Source: an uncultured Legionellales bacterium (GTDB lineage Bacteria > Pseudomonadota > Gammaproteobacteria > UBA1113). Taken from it: a stretch of DNA of 64,000 nucleotides. The translations under genes and the position numbers were made by a program. The stretch spans positions 1 through 64,000 of the forward strand of contig CAMFJL010000002.1 in the NCBI GenBank assembly GCA_945957175.1, in the 5' to 3' direction. Below are positions 9,733 to 18,690 of the stretch, one piece after another (within the stretch, counting starts at the first letter, position 1; each line of letters starts with the position of its first letter). Below the pieces are notes generated by a model. That model was given only the letters and a program-made list of their open reading frames with translations, ran no database searches and had not been told where the DNA came from.

Positions 9733-10692
9733 TTAGTAACGAATCAGTGCGGAGCCCCACACAAAACTCCCACCAAACGCCTCTAGTAATAACAAATGAC
9801 CGCGCTGAATACGACCATCGCGAATACCTTGATCTAAGGCCAGCGGCACAGATGCAGCTGAAGTATTAGCATGATTGGCTAGTGTCAAAATAACTTTATC
9901 CATGGAAAGGCCTAGACGCTTAGCTGTTGCGCTGATAATACGCGCATTCGCTTGATGTGGTACTAACCAATCAATATCGTCTTTGAAAATATGATTACTC
10001 AGCAAGGTTTCTTCAGCAATATCGCCAAGCGCCTGTACTGCAAATCGAAAAACTTCTTGGCCTTGCATGTGCACGTAAGTCGGTTCATCAGCTTTGCTAC
10101 GATTTGTAAAGCCTGTAGGAATATACATTTTATCGCCATGTCGACCGTCCGCTTTAATCTGAGTCGATAAAATACCAGGCGCATCACTTGCTTGCAACAC
10201 GACGGCACCTGCGCCATCGCCAAATAAAACACATGTACCTCTATCTTGCCAGTTAATAATACTGGACATACACTCTGCACCAACAACCAAAACTGTGCGA
10301 TAGGTACCACAACGAATGAATTGATCAGCAATCGATAAACCGTAAATAAAACCCGCGCAAGCGGCGGCTAAATCAAATGCCGGCGTGCCCATGATATCCA
10401 GCTTTTTTTGTAATAAACAAGATGCCGTAGGCAATACCTGATCAGGCGTTGTGCTTGCAAAAATAATTAATTCAATATCACTTGGCGAAATGCCTGCGGC
10501 TTCAATCGCGCGCTTAGCTGCTTTTGCTGCCATATCTGATGTGGTTTCATTGGGATCTGCGATGTGACGTTGATGAATACCTGTACGCTCAACGATCCAT
10601 TGATGATCCGTCTCAACTTGCTTGGCTAAGTCATCGTTAGTCACAACACGTGATGGTAGATAGCTACCCGTACCCGCAATTTTGGCATACAT
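9733..10692 (-). CDS. fabH: 3-oxoacyl-[acyl-carrier-protein] synthase III
   Basis: Condenses acetyl-CoA with malonyl-ACP to start fatty acid chains. The 319-aa protein has the Cys-His-Asn triad: C112 in AAACAGFIYGL, H246 in LVPHQANARI and N276 in NHANTSAASVP. The glycine-rich GSFVWGSALIR motif closes the C-terminus. It starts 10 bp after plsX, as in the conserved rpmF-plsX-fabH-fabD-fabG order. Confidence 0.97.
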   Translation of the reverse strand: MYAKIAGTGSYLPSRVVTNDDLAKQVETDHQWIVERTGIHQRHIADPNETTSDMAAKAAKRAIEAAGISPSDIELIIFASTTPDQVLPTASCLLQKKLDIMGTPAFDLAAACAGFIYGLSIADQFIRCGTYRTVLVVGAECMSSIINWQDRGTCVLFGDGAGAVVLQASDAPGILSTQIKADGRHGDKMYIPTGFTNRSKADEPTYVHMQGQEVFRFAVQALGDIAEETLLSNHIFKDDIDWLVPHQANARIISATAKRLGLSMDKVILTLANHANTSAASVPLALDQGIRDGRIQRGHLLLLEAFGGSFVWGSALIRY

Positions 10693-10702
10693 AGCGTAAT
10701 TC

Positions 10703-11731
10703 CTAGATTAATTCCGTGGATACAACCACAGGTTGTTGACTGATTTGTGCAGTAAGGTCTTGAGTCACTAATAAACGTGCAGCTTCAATGGCCCGTGAGA
10801 AAGAAGGCGCATCAGCGCCGCCATGGCTTTTAACAACAATACCTTGCAAGCCGACAAAACAAGCGCCGTTATAACGGCCTGGATCAAGATCATGACGTAC
10901 ACGATTGAGCGTCGATTTCACTAATAATGCCGATAATTTTGTCCATAGACTTCGCATAAATCCTGTACGAAGCGCATGCAAGACAAGTCGCGCAGAGCCC
11001 TCTAAGGCTTTTAGCGCAACATTACCAACAAACCCATCACACACAACCACATCAACATCACCGAGTAACATGGTATCGGCTTCAATAAAACCGACATAAT
11101 GTAAGGCTGTCTGGGCTTCTAAATATTTTGCTGCCAACTTAACTTGTTCATTACCTTTAATGTCTTCATGACCAATGTTTAAAAGCGCAACACGGGGCTT
11201 AGTTATTTTATCTAGGGCATGACTTACAAGCGACCCCATAATAGCAAACTGATGTAAATGCACAGCAGTTGAATCCACATTGGCACCTAAATCTAACATA
11301 CGAATACATTTGCCAGGCACCCGCGTGGGTAAAGCTGCAATAATAGCGGGTCGGTCAATACCAGGGAGGGTTTTTAAGACAAACCGTGCTGTTGCCATCA
11401 GCGCGCCAGTATTACCTGCGCTGACTGCAGCTTGCGCTGCACCTTGCTTAACAAGGTCAATGGCAACACGCATAGAGGAATCTTTCTTACCGCGAAGCGC
11501 AGCAGCGGGCGACTCGTCCATACTAACGACTTGTGTCGTCGCATGAAGCTGTAATCTAGGTGATAATGTCGCATGAACAGCCGTAAGTTCTGCCTGTATT
11601 TGTTGCTCATCGCCAACCAACACCAATGACAAATCAGCATGTGCCGCTAACGCTTGCAGCGCAGCAGGCACAATCACAGACGGGCCAAAATCACCACCCA
11701 TCGCATCAAGCGCAATCAGCGTATTTGCCAC
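10703..11731 (-). CDS. plsX: Phosphate acyltransferase PlsX
   Basis: Makes acyl-phosphate from acyl-ACP, the first committed step feeding PlsY in phospholipid synthesis. The 342-aa sequence begins with the family pattern ALDAMGGDFGPSVIVPAAL and carries SAGNTGALMA, DLGANVDS and VVCDGFVGNVALK, all characteristic of PlsX. It is 25 bp downstream of rpmF and 10 bp upstream of fabH in one operon, coupling membrane lipid initiation to fatty acid initiation. Confidence 0.97.
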   Translation of the reverse strand: MANTLIALDAMGGDFGPSVIVPAALQALAAHADLSLVLVGDEQQIQAELTAVHATLSPRLQLHATTQVVSMDESPAAALRGKKDSSMRVAIDLVKQGAAQAAVSAGNTGALMATARFVLKTLPGIDRPAIIAALPTRVPGKCIRMLDLGANVDSTAVHLHQFAIMGSLVSHALDKITKPRVALLNIGHEDIKGNEQVKLAAKYLEAQTALHYVGFIEADTMLLGDVDVVVCDGFVGNVALKALEGSARLVLHALRTGFMRSLWTKLSALLVKSTLNRVRHDLDPGRYNGACFVGLQGIVVKSHGGADAPSFSRAIEAARLLVTQDLTAQISQQPVVVSTELI

Positions 11732-11756
11732 GATTGAATAACCTTTTTAGTTAGGG

Positions 11757-11957
11757 TTATGCTTCATCATCCATTTCATGGACCGTTTTCGGTACAATCA
11801 CTTGACGACCACGGTAGTAGCCATCTTTGGTGATATGATGACGACGATGGGTTTCGCCTGTCGTGCTATCGACCGTTAAGGTTGGGGCAGTGAGTGCATC
11901 ATGGGCGCGGCGCATGCCACGACGTGAGCGTGATTTTTTACTTTTTTGAACAGCCAT
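11757..11957 (-). CDS. rpmF: 50S ribosomal protein L32
   Basis: Small basic large-subunit protein, 66 aa from the ATG at 11957. The first residues [20 protein letters not shown] are those of bacterial L32. An in-frame ATG six codons upstream gives a non-family extension and is rejected; the chosen start has a GGAG ribosome-binding site 7 bases upstream. It heads the plsX-fab operon as in E. coli, but the usual upstream neighbour yceD is missing: rluC reads divergently 69 bp away. Confidence 0.97.
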   Translation of the reverse strand: MAVQKSKKSRSRRGMRRAHDALTAPTLTVDSTTGETHRRHHITKDGYYRGRQVIVPKTVHEMDDEA

Positions 11958-12026
11958 TGCTATCTCCACAAACAAAGAGGTAGAATTCTACCCTTCTACT
12001 CGCCAACTGTCAAAGCTTATCAAACC

Positions 12027-12962
12027 ATGCAAGTACATTATCATATCGTCGATGCCAACCAAGCCGGTCAGCGACTAGACAATTTCCTGATTACCTTATT
12101 AAAGGGCGTGCCCAAAACGCATATTTACCGCCTCATTCGCAAAGGTGAAGTGCGTATCAATAAAAAACGTGCCGATAACCAAACCCGTTTAGCCATCGGC
12201 GATAGTGTACGGATCCCACCTGTGCGACTTGCCGATCCCAAAACGCCTGCGCCGATTACTGCAACAGATGTTGAGACGATATTGGATAGTATCCTTTATG
12301 AAGACGAATACCTCTTAGTGCTCAACAAACCTGCAGGACTCGCGGTCCATGGCGGCTCTGGCATAAGCCAAGGATTGATTGAGCGATTACGTCAAGCCAA
12401 ACCCTATACGCCATTTCTTGAATTAGCACACCGTTTAGATCGACATACCTCAGGCTGTTTATTGATCGCAAAAAAACGCGCGGTATTACTCAAACTCCAA
12501 GCCCAGTGGCAAGATGCCAGCACCCAAAAGTATTACCAAGCACTGGTGCACGGTCAATGGCCTAAACGACTCAATAAAGTTGATTTAGCTTTAGCCACAC
12601 ACACACGCCAAGACAGCAAACGCCATATCGTCACCAAGACCGATGGCAAAGCTTCTCTCACCATTTTTACACGTGAGCAGGCATTCTTGCGTGCAAGCCT
12701 TGTAACGGCAGAGCTTCGCACAGGACGTATGCATCAAATCAGAGTACACGCTAGCGCCAAAGGACATCCTATCATTGGCGATGGTGAATATGGTGATGCC
12801 GAACTTGATAAAGCCCTCTTAGGCCATCGCCCTAAAATCATGTGCTTACATGCGAGCAAGCTTCTGCTGGTTCACCCTATTACCCTGCAAAAGCTATGCT
12901 TTACCGCCCCCCAGCCAAGCAGCTGGGAACCTATCGTGGATAGACTCAAGTCACTTTCCTAA
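12027..12962 (+). CDS. rluC: 23S rRNA pseudouridine synthase, RluC type
   Basis: Isomerises specific uridines of 23S rRNA to pseudouridine. The protein is 311 aa from the ATG at 12027. The upstream in-frame ATG at 11946 overlaps rpmF and adds unrelated residues, so it was not used. An N-terminal S4 RNA-binding domain (RLDNFLITLLKG, LIRKGEVRINKKR) precedes the catalytic RluA-family domain with HRLDRHTSGCLL, whose second Asp is the catalytic residue, and RTGRMHQIRVH. RluC rather than RluA/RluD is favoured by the neighbourhood (divergent from rpmF-plsX and followed by rne on the same strand), which recalls the rne/rluC/rpmF region of E. coli. Confidence 0.9.
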   Translation: MQVHYHIVDANQAGQRLDNFLITLLKGVPKTHIYRLIRKGEVRINKKRADNQTRLAIGDSVRIPPVRLADPKTPAPITATDVETILDSILYEDEYLLVLNKPAGLAVHGGSGISQGLIERLRQAKPYTPFLELAHRLDRHTSGCLLIAKKRAVLLKLQAQWQDASTQKYYQALVHGQWPKRLNKVDLALATHTRQDSKRHIVTKTDGKASLTIFTREQAFLRASLVTAELRTGRMHQIRVHASAKGHPIIGDGEYGDAELDKALLGHRPKIMCLHASKLLLVHPITLQKLCFTAPQPSSWEPIVDRLKSLS

Positions 12963-13018
12963 TTTTGCTCAACTATGCAAAGCACGACGCTCGAAGGATA
13001 AAGGGATAATCCGAAGTC

Positions 13019-13036
13019 AAAGACAACGGGTATATG
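13019..13036. repeat. Short dispersed repeat end (D type)
   Basis: AAAGACAACGGGTATATG matches the element ends at 37697 and 9702. It lies 57 bp beyond the rluC stop. The rest of 12963-13140 holds only the promoter candidate listed next. Confidence 0.45.
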
Positions 13037-13066
13037 TCAGCATTGATACAAATAAGCTGCCTAGGT

Positions 13067-13095
13067 GTGACTTTCGTGTGTGAAAATGGTACAAT
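13067..13095 (+). promoter_or_regulatory. Candidate sigma-70 promoter for the OTU protease gene
   Basis: GTGACT (13067-13072) and TACAAT (13090-13095) are separated by exactly 17 bp and lie 46 bp upstream of the start codon. The -10 box matches the consensus at five of six positions and the -35 box at four. This is a pattern match only. Confidence 0.4.
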
Positions 13096-13140
13096 ATCAC
13101 TAAGTTAAAACAGCGATAGACTCGTTAAGAGAAACGTATT

Positions 13141-15411
13141 ATGCCTTTTTTTGAAAAACAAAATCGCCCAGCGCCCGTCAGTATGCCCGGTGACTACCGT
13201 TGCGTCAGCGTGATTTCTGACGGCAATTGCGGCTTTGCAGCTGTTGGTTATTCGCTGATGCGCGCACTCATAGAACACCCCGAGGCACTTAACTTAGAGG
13301 CGCTTCAAGCTTGGCAACGCGCCCTGGCTAATCCAACTGTTGTTAACGAGAGGGATGAACGCGTTCAACTAAATACCTCGCGTCTTGGTCCAGACGATAA
13401 GCGCACAGGACAAGCCCAAAGCTTTTGCGAAAGCTGGCAACGTGCTCAGCTTGCATGGCGCGATGGTACTCAAACAGCTACCGAATTTGCTAACACCCTA
13501 CTGGATTTATTCGACAAAGCCGAGCGTGACACACTGCCCAGTGCCATGAAATTGTTTATGACGGGCCTTAGTGATGGTCTACGCACGGTGTTGGACCAGC
13601 GAGCCAAGGCAAACCCTGCTATTTACGACGCATTCGAACCCGCGTACTTACGTCGAGAACGCGAACGCTTGACGACAGCTGCTGGTTTACCGCCTGAAGC
13701 GCAAGCAGTCCATTTTGCGAATCCCGAACTGCGAGAACGAATTGCTGCGATAGACGCCACAATGGCAAATGAAACGCATGAAATGGCGCAGGTCACAACT
13801 GAAGGTGACGTTCTTCGAGATAAAAACTTTGTAACCCAAAATCATTTAGGTGCGCTGTGCCACACCTTCGGTATGGCATTTCATACTAACCGCACTGACA
13901 CCCTATACGAGCCCTCCCCAAGCGGCGGTTCTGGTGATTTCCTTGGACACGTACCTAGGGATGCTCGGCAATTTAATATCGAAGGAAACCCTGATGCACC
14001 CGTCGTCGAGGTCGTGTTAATCGGTAATCACTATGAGCCTGTCTTAGCTGCCAACGCACCTGACTTATCCGAGCTTGCGAAAGCACGCACAGCCTCTCAA
14101 TCAGCCGCCACAATAAGGGCCACTGATATCGACACAGAAATAGAAGAGAATCCTTTTGCTTTCGATGATGATACATCCACTGAACCTTCTGCTACGCTGG
14201 AAGAGACGCTAGATTTCACTTTCGCTGCACTTAACGAGCTAGAAGCTGAAGTTAGTAGTCGCACTCACGGCGACGCACTATCCAGCACATCATCCGATAG
14301 CGACTTGTTCAGCAGCGAGAGCGCATCTTCCGAGGAAGATGATGAAGAAGTGGAAAGTGACAGTGTGAGAAGAGGTCCACCACTCTCCCCGCCCTCGTTT
14401 GATTTCAGTAATGATGAAGCGGCGTCATTTGATAGTGCTAGTCGCACGCCTGATACATCTGATGACAATGACCGTTCTGAGAGCGAATCATCCGATGGTT
14501 CGAGTGATATGGATACCGATGACGACAGCGACTTCGATGATGACGATGACGACAATAACTGGGAACCTGCGTCCGATTTACCGTCACCGTCACCTCGTTC
14601 GGCTACGCCACCGCCACTACCACCAAGACAACTTCCTCCGACACACCCAACAGGTGTTAACCTGCATTCACAACCCGCACCCAATGGCGTCGAAAGCACT
14701 CAGCGCTTTCGCTCCGTAGATGATCAAATTCAACACTACCAGTATCAGCAACAAAGGGTGGCAGAACGGACATCCTCGTTGACAAACACGGATAGAGCCG
14801 ACGTAAAAACGCTAAAAGACACTTCGACCGAAATAAAGCTTCAAGTAACGTTTACGCCGCCTGCACCAACCCAGCGTGCGGATACGATGCTGACGGTCAG
14901 TGCTCGTCATCTGCCAACACAAGCCAAAACCCAGGACGTTACCATTCACAAAGATAAGGCGATATGGAAAACCCATTTACCCGCAGGGCCCAATGGCGTG
15001 ATTCATGAAACGCTGGCCGATGTCACTATGTTAGCGTTTTTTCACAAAGGTGAGCGTATTGTTAATATTGCGCCAGTTGCCAAAACTGAAGAAGATCGCG
15101 TGCAAATAGCTGCCATCATGTTGCGCGCAGCCGTGAAAGCTAATTTAATCCCTGTGATGCAAGCTGCTTACGCCGAGCGCATTTACAACCATTATCAGCA
15201 ACAAGGTAGGCTCGATATCTGGCAAGAGATAATGACCCATCTCAATCGCCTAACGGTGTCTGATCCTGCGGCAACCACCAGTGCTAAGGCCGCTGAACAA
15301 CGATTATTACCACTGACCCCGCTACCTTCACGCGCCGCACACGCGGCTATGTTCCCACCATCGCAAGCGCCTCACCCACCGCAAACAGGACTGAGAAATC
15401 GGCCCCGGTGA
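13141..15411 (+). CDS. OTU-family cysteine protease, candidate deubiquitinase effector
   Basis: A 756-aa eukaryotic-like protein. Residues 21-34 contain the OTU catalytic loop ISDGNCGFAAVGYSL with Asp27 and nucleophile Cys30. The matching His lies in VVLIGNHYEPV at H297. The Cys-His distance (267 residues) is longer than in compact OTU domains and leaves room for a helical insert (about 75-235), as known for Legionella OTU deubiquitinases. Residues about 334-480 are extremely Ser/Asp/Glu-rich with an Asp run at 458-473, followed by a Pro-rich stretch (about 482-504). Residues about 555-715 look folded but are unfamiliar to me. There is no signal peptide or membrane segment, as expected for a Dot/Icm-type substrate. 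By eye the base composition is more GC-rich than its neighbours. It interrupts the rluC-rne pair. OTU assignment is strong; ubiquitin specificity and secretion are inference. Confidence 0.85.
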   Translation: MPFFEKQNRPAPVSMPGDYRCVSVISDGNCGFAAVGYSLMRALIEHPEALNLEALQAWQRALANPTVVNERDERVQLNTSRLGPDDKRTGQAQSFCESWQRAQLAWRDGTQTATEFANTLLDLFDKAERDTLPSAMKLFMTGLSDGLRTVLDQRAKANPAIYDAFEPAYLRRERERLTTAAGLPPEAQAVHFANPELRERIAAIDATMANETHEMAQVTTEGDVLRDKNFVTQNHLGALCHTFGMAFHTNRTDTLYEPSPSGGSGDFLGHVPRDARQFNIEGNPDAPVVEVVLIGNHYEPVLAANAPDLSELAKARTASQSAATIRATDIDTEIEENPFAFDDDTSTEPSATLEETLDFTFAALNELEAEVSSRTHGDALSSTSSDSDLFSSESASSEEDDEEVESDSVRRGPPLSPPSFDFSNDEAASFDSASRTPDTSDDNDRSESESSDGSSDMDTDDDSDFDDDDDDNNWEPASDLPSPSPRSATPPPLPPRQLPPTHPTGVNLHSQPAPNGVESTQRFRSVDDQIQHYQYQQQRVAERTSSLTNTDRADVKTLKDTSTEIKLQVTFTPPAPTQRADTMLTVSARHLPTQAKTQDVTIHKDKAIWKTHLPAGPNGVIHETLADVTMLAFFHKGERIVNIAPVAKTEEDRVQIAAIMLRAAVKANLIPVMQAAYAERIYNHYQQQGRLDIWQEIMTHLNRLTVSDPAATTSAKAAEQRLLPLTPLPSRAAHAAMFPPSQAPHPPQTGLRNRPR

Positions 15412-16142
15412 TGTTTTTGCATTGGAGATAACAATCTGTTAAGATGATTGGGTTGCAGAAAGATGCAACAATACGAGCTGTATGAACCCTAAACACTAGA
15501 CTATTCTGTACTTTGTGTCGCCTGCGTTTGTGTCAGGCCTGGTTCCGCTAAGATCGTACCTCGTGTTCGTGATACCGATGAGAAAACGTCACGGTACGGA
15601 CATGGTTTTAACAGTGCATCATGATACCTTAGGGTTTGAGCTACGCGAGCGCTTGGTTCGCTCATGATATGTAGCCCATGTTTGCACACGACATAAAATT
15701 GTTGATGCGCCTGTCGATTGAACTGGCCATATGTGATACAACCATAGAATTTTGATGAAGCTTAAACACTGTTATCGTCAGGTTTAAGCAGTGATTTTAC
15801 TGCCAACGTGCCGCATTCAAGACTTGTTCGCGGGCATTTATGTGTTTACGACCATGAATAATATACATCATGGTACCGCAAACCATTACGCGATGCGTCG
15901 CGGAGACAGTTGTGCGTTTTCGCACATTCAAATCGTCGGGATATAACCCGAGCCTCATCAAAATGGTTTCATCACTTGCCTCAAGGCGCGCGCATCTATG
16001 CTCACTGCACTTCAAAGTACCTTTGATGCGCGTGGGAGTGAAGCGGAGCCATGTGCATAGTACATGACCGACGCCGATAGCCTCCCTTGCAACAAAGCCG
16101 GATTTTGAAGGGCGAAGAGCATCCATTTGATGGAGTCTATCA
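15412..16142 (+). other. 731-bp non-coding stretch, probable long rne leader
   Basis: No convincing gene on either strand. The longest open frames are on minus (15501-15689; 15797-16126 or 16267) and lack a recognisable protein or good start. Small hairpins are visible, for example GTGCG-tttt-CGCAC at 15912-15925. In E. coli rne has a structured 5' leader of about 360 nt through which RNase E limits its own mRNA; a comparable leader is a reasonable inference. A minus-strand gene of 109 codons (15797-16126) cannot be fully excluded. Confidence 0.4.
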
Positions 16143-18674
16143 ATGAGCCACAACCCCATTAACCGCATCCTTATCAATGGCACACAACGCGAAGAAATTC
16201 GTATTGCCTTGACCTCTGATAAGTTTCTTGATGATTTGTTTATCCAAAGCATCGACCAACAACCCACAACGGGTAATATTTACCTTGCGAAGGTTTCTCG
16301 TGTCGTACCCAGCTTACAAGCTGCATTTGTTGATTATGGTGCCGAGCGTCACGGCTTTTTGCCGCTTAAAGAAATTGCACCGCAATACTATAAGAACCCC
16401 GCACTCTCTCAAAGCCAAGAATACATCAATATTTCTGACGTACTCAATGAAGGGCAAGTGATGTTGGTACAAGTAGAAAAAGAAGAGCGAGGCAATAAAG
16501 GCGCTGCACTCACTTCTTTTATTACGCTTGCAGGCTGCTATCTTGTACTGATGCCAAACAACGCCGATGCTGGCGGCATTTCACGCCGAGTTGAGGGCGA
16601 TGAGCGTGATCAGCTTAAAGAGCTGCTTAGCACATTACAATACCCACATGATATGGGTCTCATCATTCGTACAGCCGGTGTTGGAAAAGCCATTGAAGAA
16701 TTACAATGGGATTTAGATGTCTTACTCAAACTTTGGTCGGTCATTACGCAAGCAGAGCAACAACAAAACTCACCTTGCCTGATTCATCAGGAAAGTGACA
16801 TTATCATCCGCGCGCTAAGAGATTATTTGCGTAAAGATATTCATGAAATTATCGTTGATACACCACAGTTTTTCGAACAGGCACGTAATCATTTAGCCAC
16901 TGTTTATCCGGAAATTGATATCGTTAAATTCTATGACGACCCTGCTATCCCTTTGTTTACTCGCTATCATATCGAAAATCAAATTGAAACAGCATTTCAG
17001 CGCGATGTACGTCTACCCTCTGGCGGTTACATTGTTATTCAAGAAACAGAAGCTTTAGTGTCCATCGACGTCAACTCGGCTCGTGACACTAAGAGTGGTG
17101 ATATCGAATTAACTGCATTTAATACAAATCGTGAAGCCGCTATTGAAGTAGCAAGGCAATTACGCTTACGTGATTTGGGCGGTCTTATTGTCATTGACTT
17201 TATTGATATGAATTCAGCAGATAATCAGCAGCAAATCGTTGACACATTTAAAAATGAAATTCGTCATGATAAAGCCAGAGTGCAATACAGTCGTATTTCT
17301 CGCTTTGGTTTGCTTGAAGTATCAAGGCAAAGGCTTCGACCTTCACTTAAAGAAGGCAGCCAAATTGTTTGTCCGCGTTGCAGCGGCCAAGGTTCCATTC
17401 GCAGTGTGGAATCATTAGCTTTACTATTGTTACGTCTATTGCGCCAAGAAGCTATGCAGCCTAATGTAAGTGAAGTGCATGTTCAAGTACCCGTGGAAGT
17501 TGCAACTTTCTTAATGAATGAAAAGCGCAGCATATTAAGTGAAATTGAACATCATCAACGCGTCATGCTACGCATTTTACCGAATCCCTACATGGAAACA
17601 CCTCAATACAAGATTGAGCGAGTCTATGAAAACCAAACCAGTCAACAAGGAAAAGCGAGTTACGAGCATCTTGCAGAAGCGAATTATATTCCCCCAGCAA
17701 CGCGTGTAGAACAAGCAACGAAAACACTTGAGCCTGTCGTCAAAGGTATAGAAACACCCGTTAAACCCATTGTAAAACAAGCTGCGAAAGCCAGCCGTTT
17801 AGGTCAAGTCTTGAAAGGTTTGTTTGGTAAAATTGTTGGTCACAGTGAACCCGAAGAGACGCAGCAAAAACGTCGAGGACCACAGCGTCATCGCAGACAA
17901 GGCGGCGGTCACACATCAAGACAACGTGCACCGCATCCTCACGCGCAAAATCCACAAGCTCAGCAAGCGCAAACATCGACGGGTTCGGGCCGACAAGGCA
18001 ACCGACGCGGGCGCGGCACCCAAGGGCAACATCCACGTCATGCCCAAACAGGCAACCACGAAGCAACTTCAAGAACGCATGAACATCGCCGTGAATCGCA
18101 ACGCCAACATGAACATGATGAAACACGCTCATCGGAGAATCGTTCGCCTAGACAACCGCGTCATCAAGGTCAAGATAGACGCTCGCCTCGTGCGCCGCGG
18201 CAAACAGAACGCAGTCCTGTGGAAACATCTGTGGTTGCAACGCCTGTGGCAGCACCGGTGATACAAGCACCGGCGCCAGCACCTGTTGTGCGACCTATCG
18301 AGACACCAAGGCAAGCGCCAACATCATCGGCAGCACCAACACAGGCTGTTATCACACCGCCTGCTGCGCTAGAGGTTAAACCAGGCCTTTATACGAGCCA
18401 ACCCAGTGCGTTAGCACCCACCACGGCCCCCGTGTCACATCCTGTGATACCAAGTCATACTGACACCAGCAACATAGCACCTCCATCTGAAACCGCAGTG
18501 GTGCAAGCAGGTACAGAGGCTGACGATAAGCAACAACGCCATCACGGTCAACGTCGTCCTCACAGCCGTAATCGCTACCGACGACAACACCGTTCAAGTA
18601 ATCAAACAAATCGTGATGAAAACGGCGTAACTGATGTATCTAAAACAACGACGGAAGATGAAAGCACGTCCTAA
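16143..18674 (+). CDS. rne: Ribonuclease E
   Basis: Essential endoribonuclease for mRNA decay and rRNA/tRNA maturation and core of the degradosome. The 843-aa protein has the N-terminal RNase H-like start RILINGTQREEIRIAL, an S1 RNA-binding domain (GNIYLAKVSRVVPSLQAAFV), the catalytic metal ligands D309 (SIDVN) and D352 (IDFID), spaced as D303/D346 in E. coli, and the zinc-link CPRCSGQG (C410, C413) that marks RNase E/G tetramers. From about residue 560 the protein becomes Arg/His/Gln-rich, then Ala/Pro/Thr-rich, as in degradosome scaffold tails, although the sequence there is not conserved. It is longer than RNase G (489 aa), which favours RNase E. Confidence 0.96.
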   Translation: MSHNPINRILINGTQREEIRIALTSDKFLDDLFIQSIDQQPTTGNIYLAKVSRVVPSLQAAFVDYGAERHGFLPLKEIAPQYYKNPALSQSQEYINISDVLNEGQVMLVQVEKEERGNKGAALTSFITLAGCYLVLMPNNADAGGISRRVEGDERDQLKELLSTLQYPHDMGLIIRTAGVGKAIEELQWDLDVLLKLWSVITQAEQQQNSPCLIHQESDIIIRALRDYLRKDIHEIIVDTPQFFEQARNHLATVYPEIDIVKFYDDPAIPLFTRYHIENQIETAFQRDVRLPSGGYIVIQETEALVSIDVNSARDTKSGDIELTAFNTNREAAIEVARQLRLRDLGGLIVIDFIDMNSADNQQQIVDTFKNEIRHDKARVQYSRISRFGLLEVSRQRLRPSLKEGSQIVCPRCSGQGSIRSVESLALLLLRLLRQEAMQPNVSEVHVQVPVEVATFLMNEKRSILSEIEHHQRVMLRILPNPYMETPQYKIERVYENQTSQQGKASYEHLAEANYIPPATRVEQATKTLEPVVKGIETPVKPIVKQAAKASRLGQVLKGLFGKIVGHSEPEETQQKRRGPQRHRRQGGGHTSRQRAPHPHAQNPQAQQAQTSTGSGRQGNRRGRGTQGQHPRHAQTGNHEATSRTHEHRRESQRQHEHDETRSSENRSPRQPRHQGQDRRSPRAPRQTERSPVETSVVATPVAAPVIQAPAPAPVVRPIETPRQAPTSSAAPTQAVITPPAALEVKPGLYTSQPSALAPTTAPVSHPVIPSHTDTSNIAPPSETAVVQAGTEADDKQQRHHGQRRPHSRNRYRRQHRSSNQTNRDENGVTDVSKTTTEDESTS

Positions 18675-18690
18675 GTGAGGAGATAACGCG

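Noticed and set aside
14265..14699. Minus-strand Ser/Leu-rich frame inside the OTU gene
   Set aside because: It is the antisense of the Ser/Asp/Glu-rich linker; low-complexity coding sequence often leaves the opposite strand open.
15797..16267. Minus-strand open frame of 156 codons before and into rne
   Set aside because: Its start overlaps the rne coding region by 125 bp, composition is Arg/Met/Cys-rich in a shadow-like manner, and no domain is recognisable. A shorter version (15797-16126) is kept only as a remote possibility in the note on the leader.
17761..18355. Several antisense and alternative frames in the 3' part of rne
   Set aside because: They result from the Arg/His/Gln-rich, GC-rich tail of RNase E and have no family resemblance.
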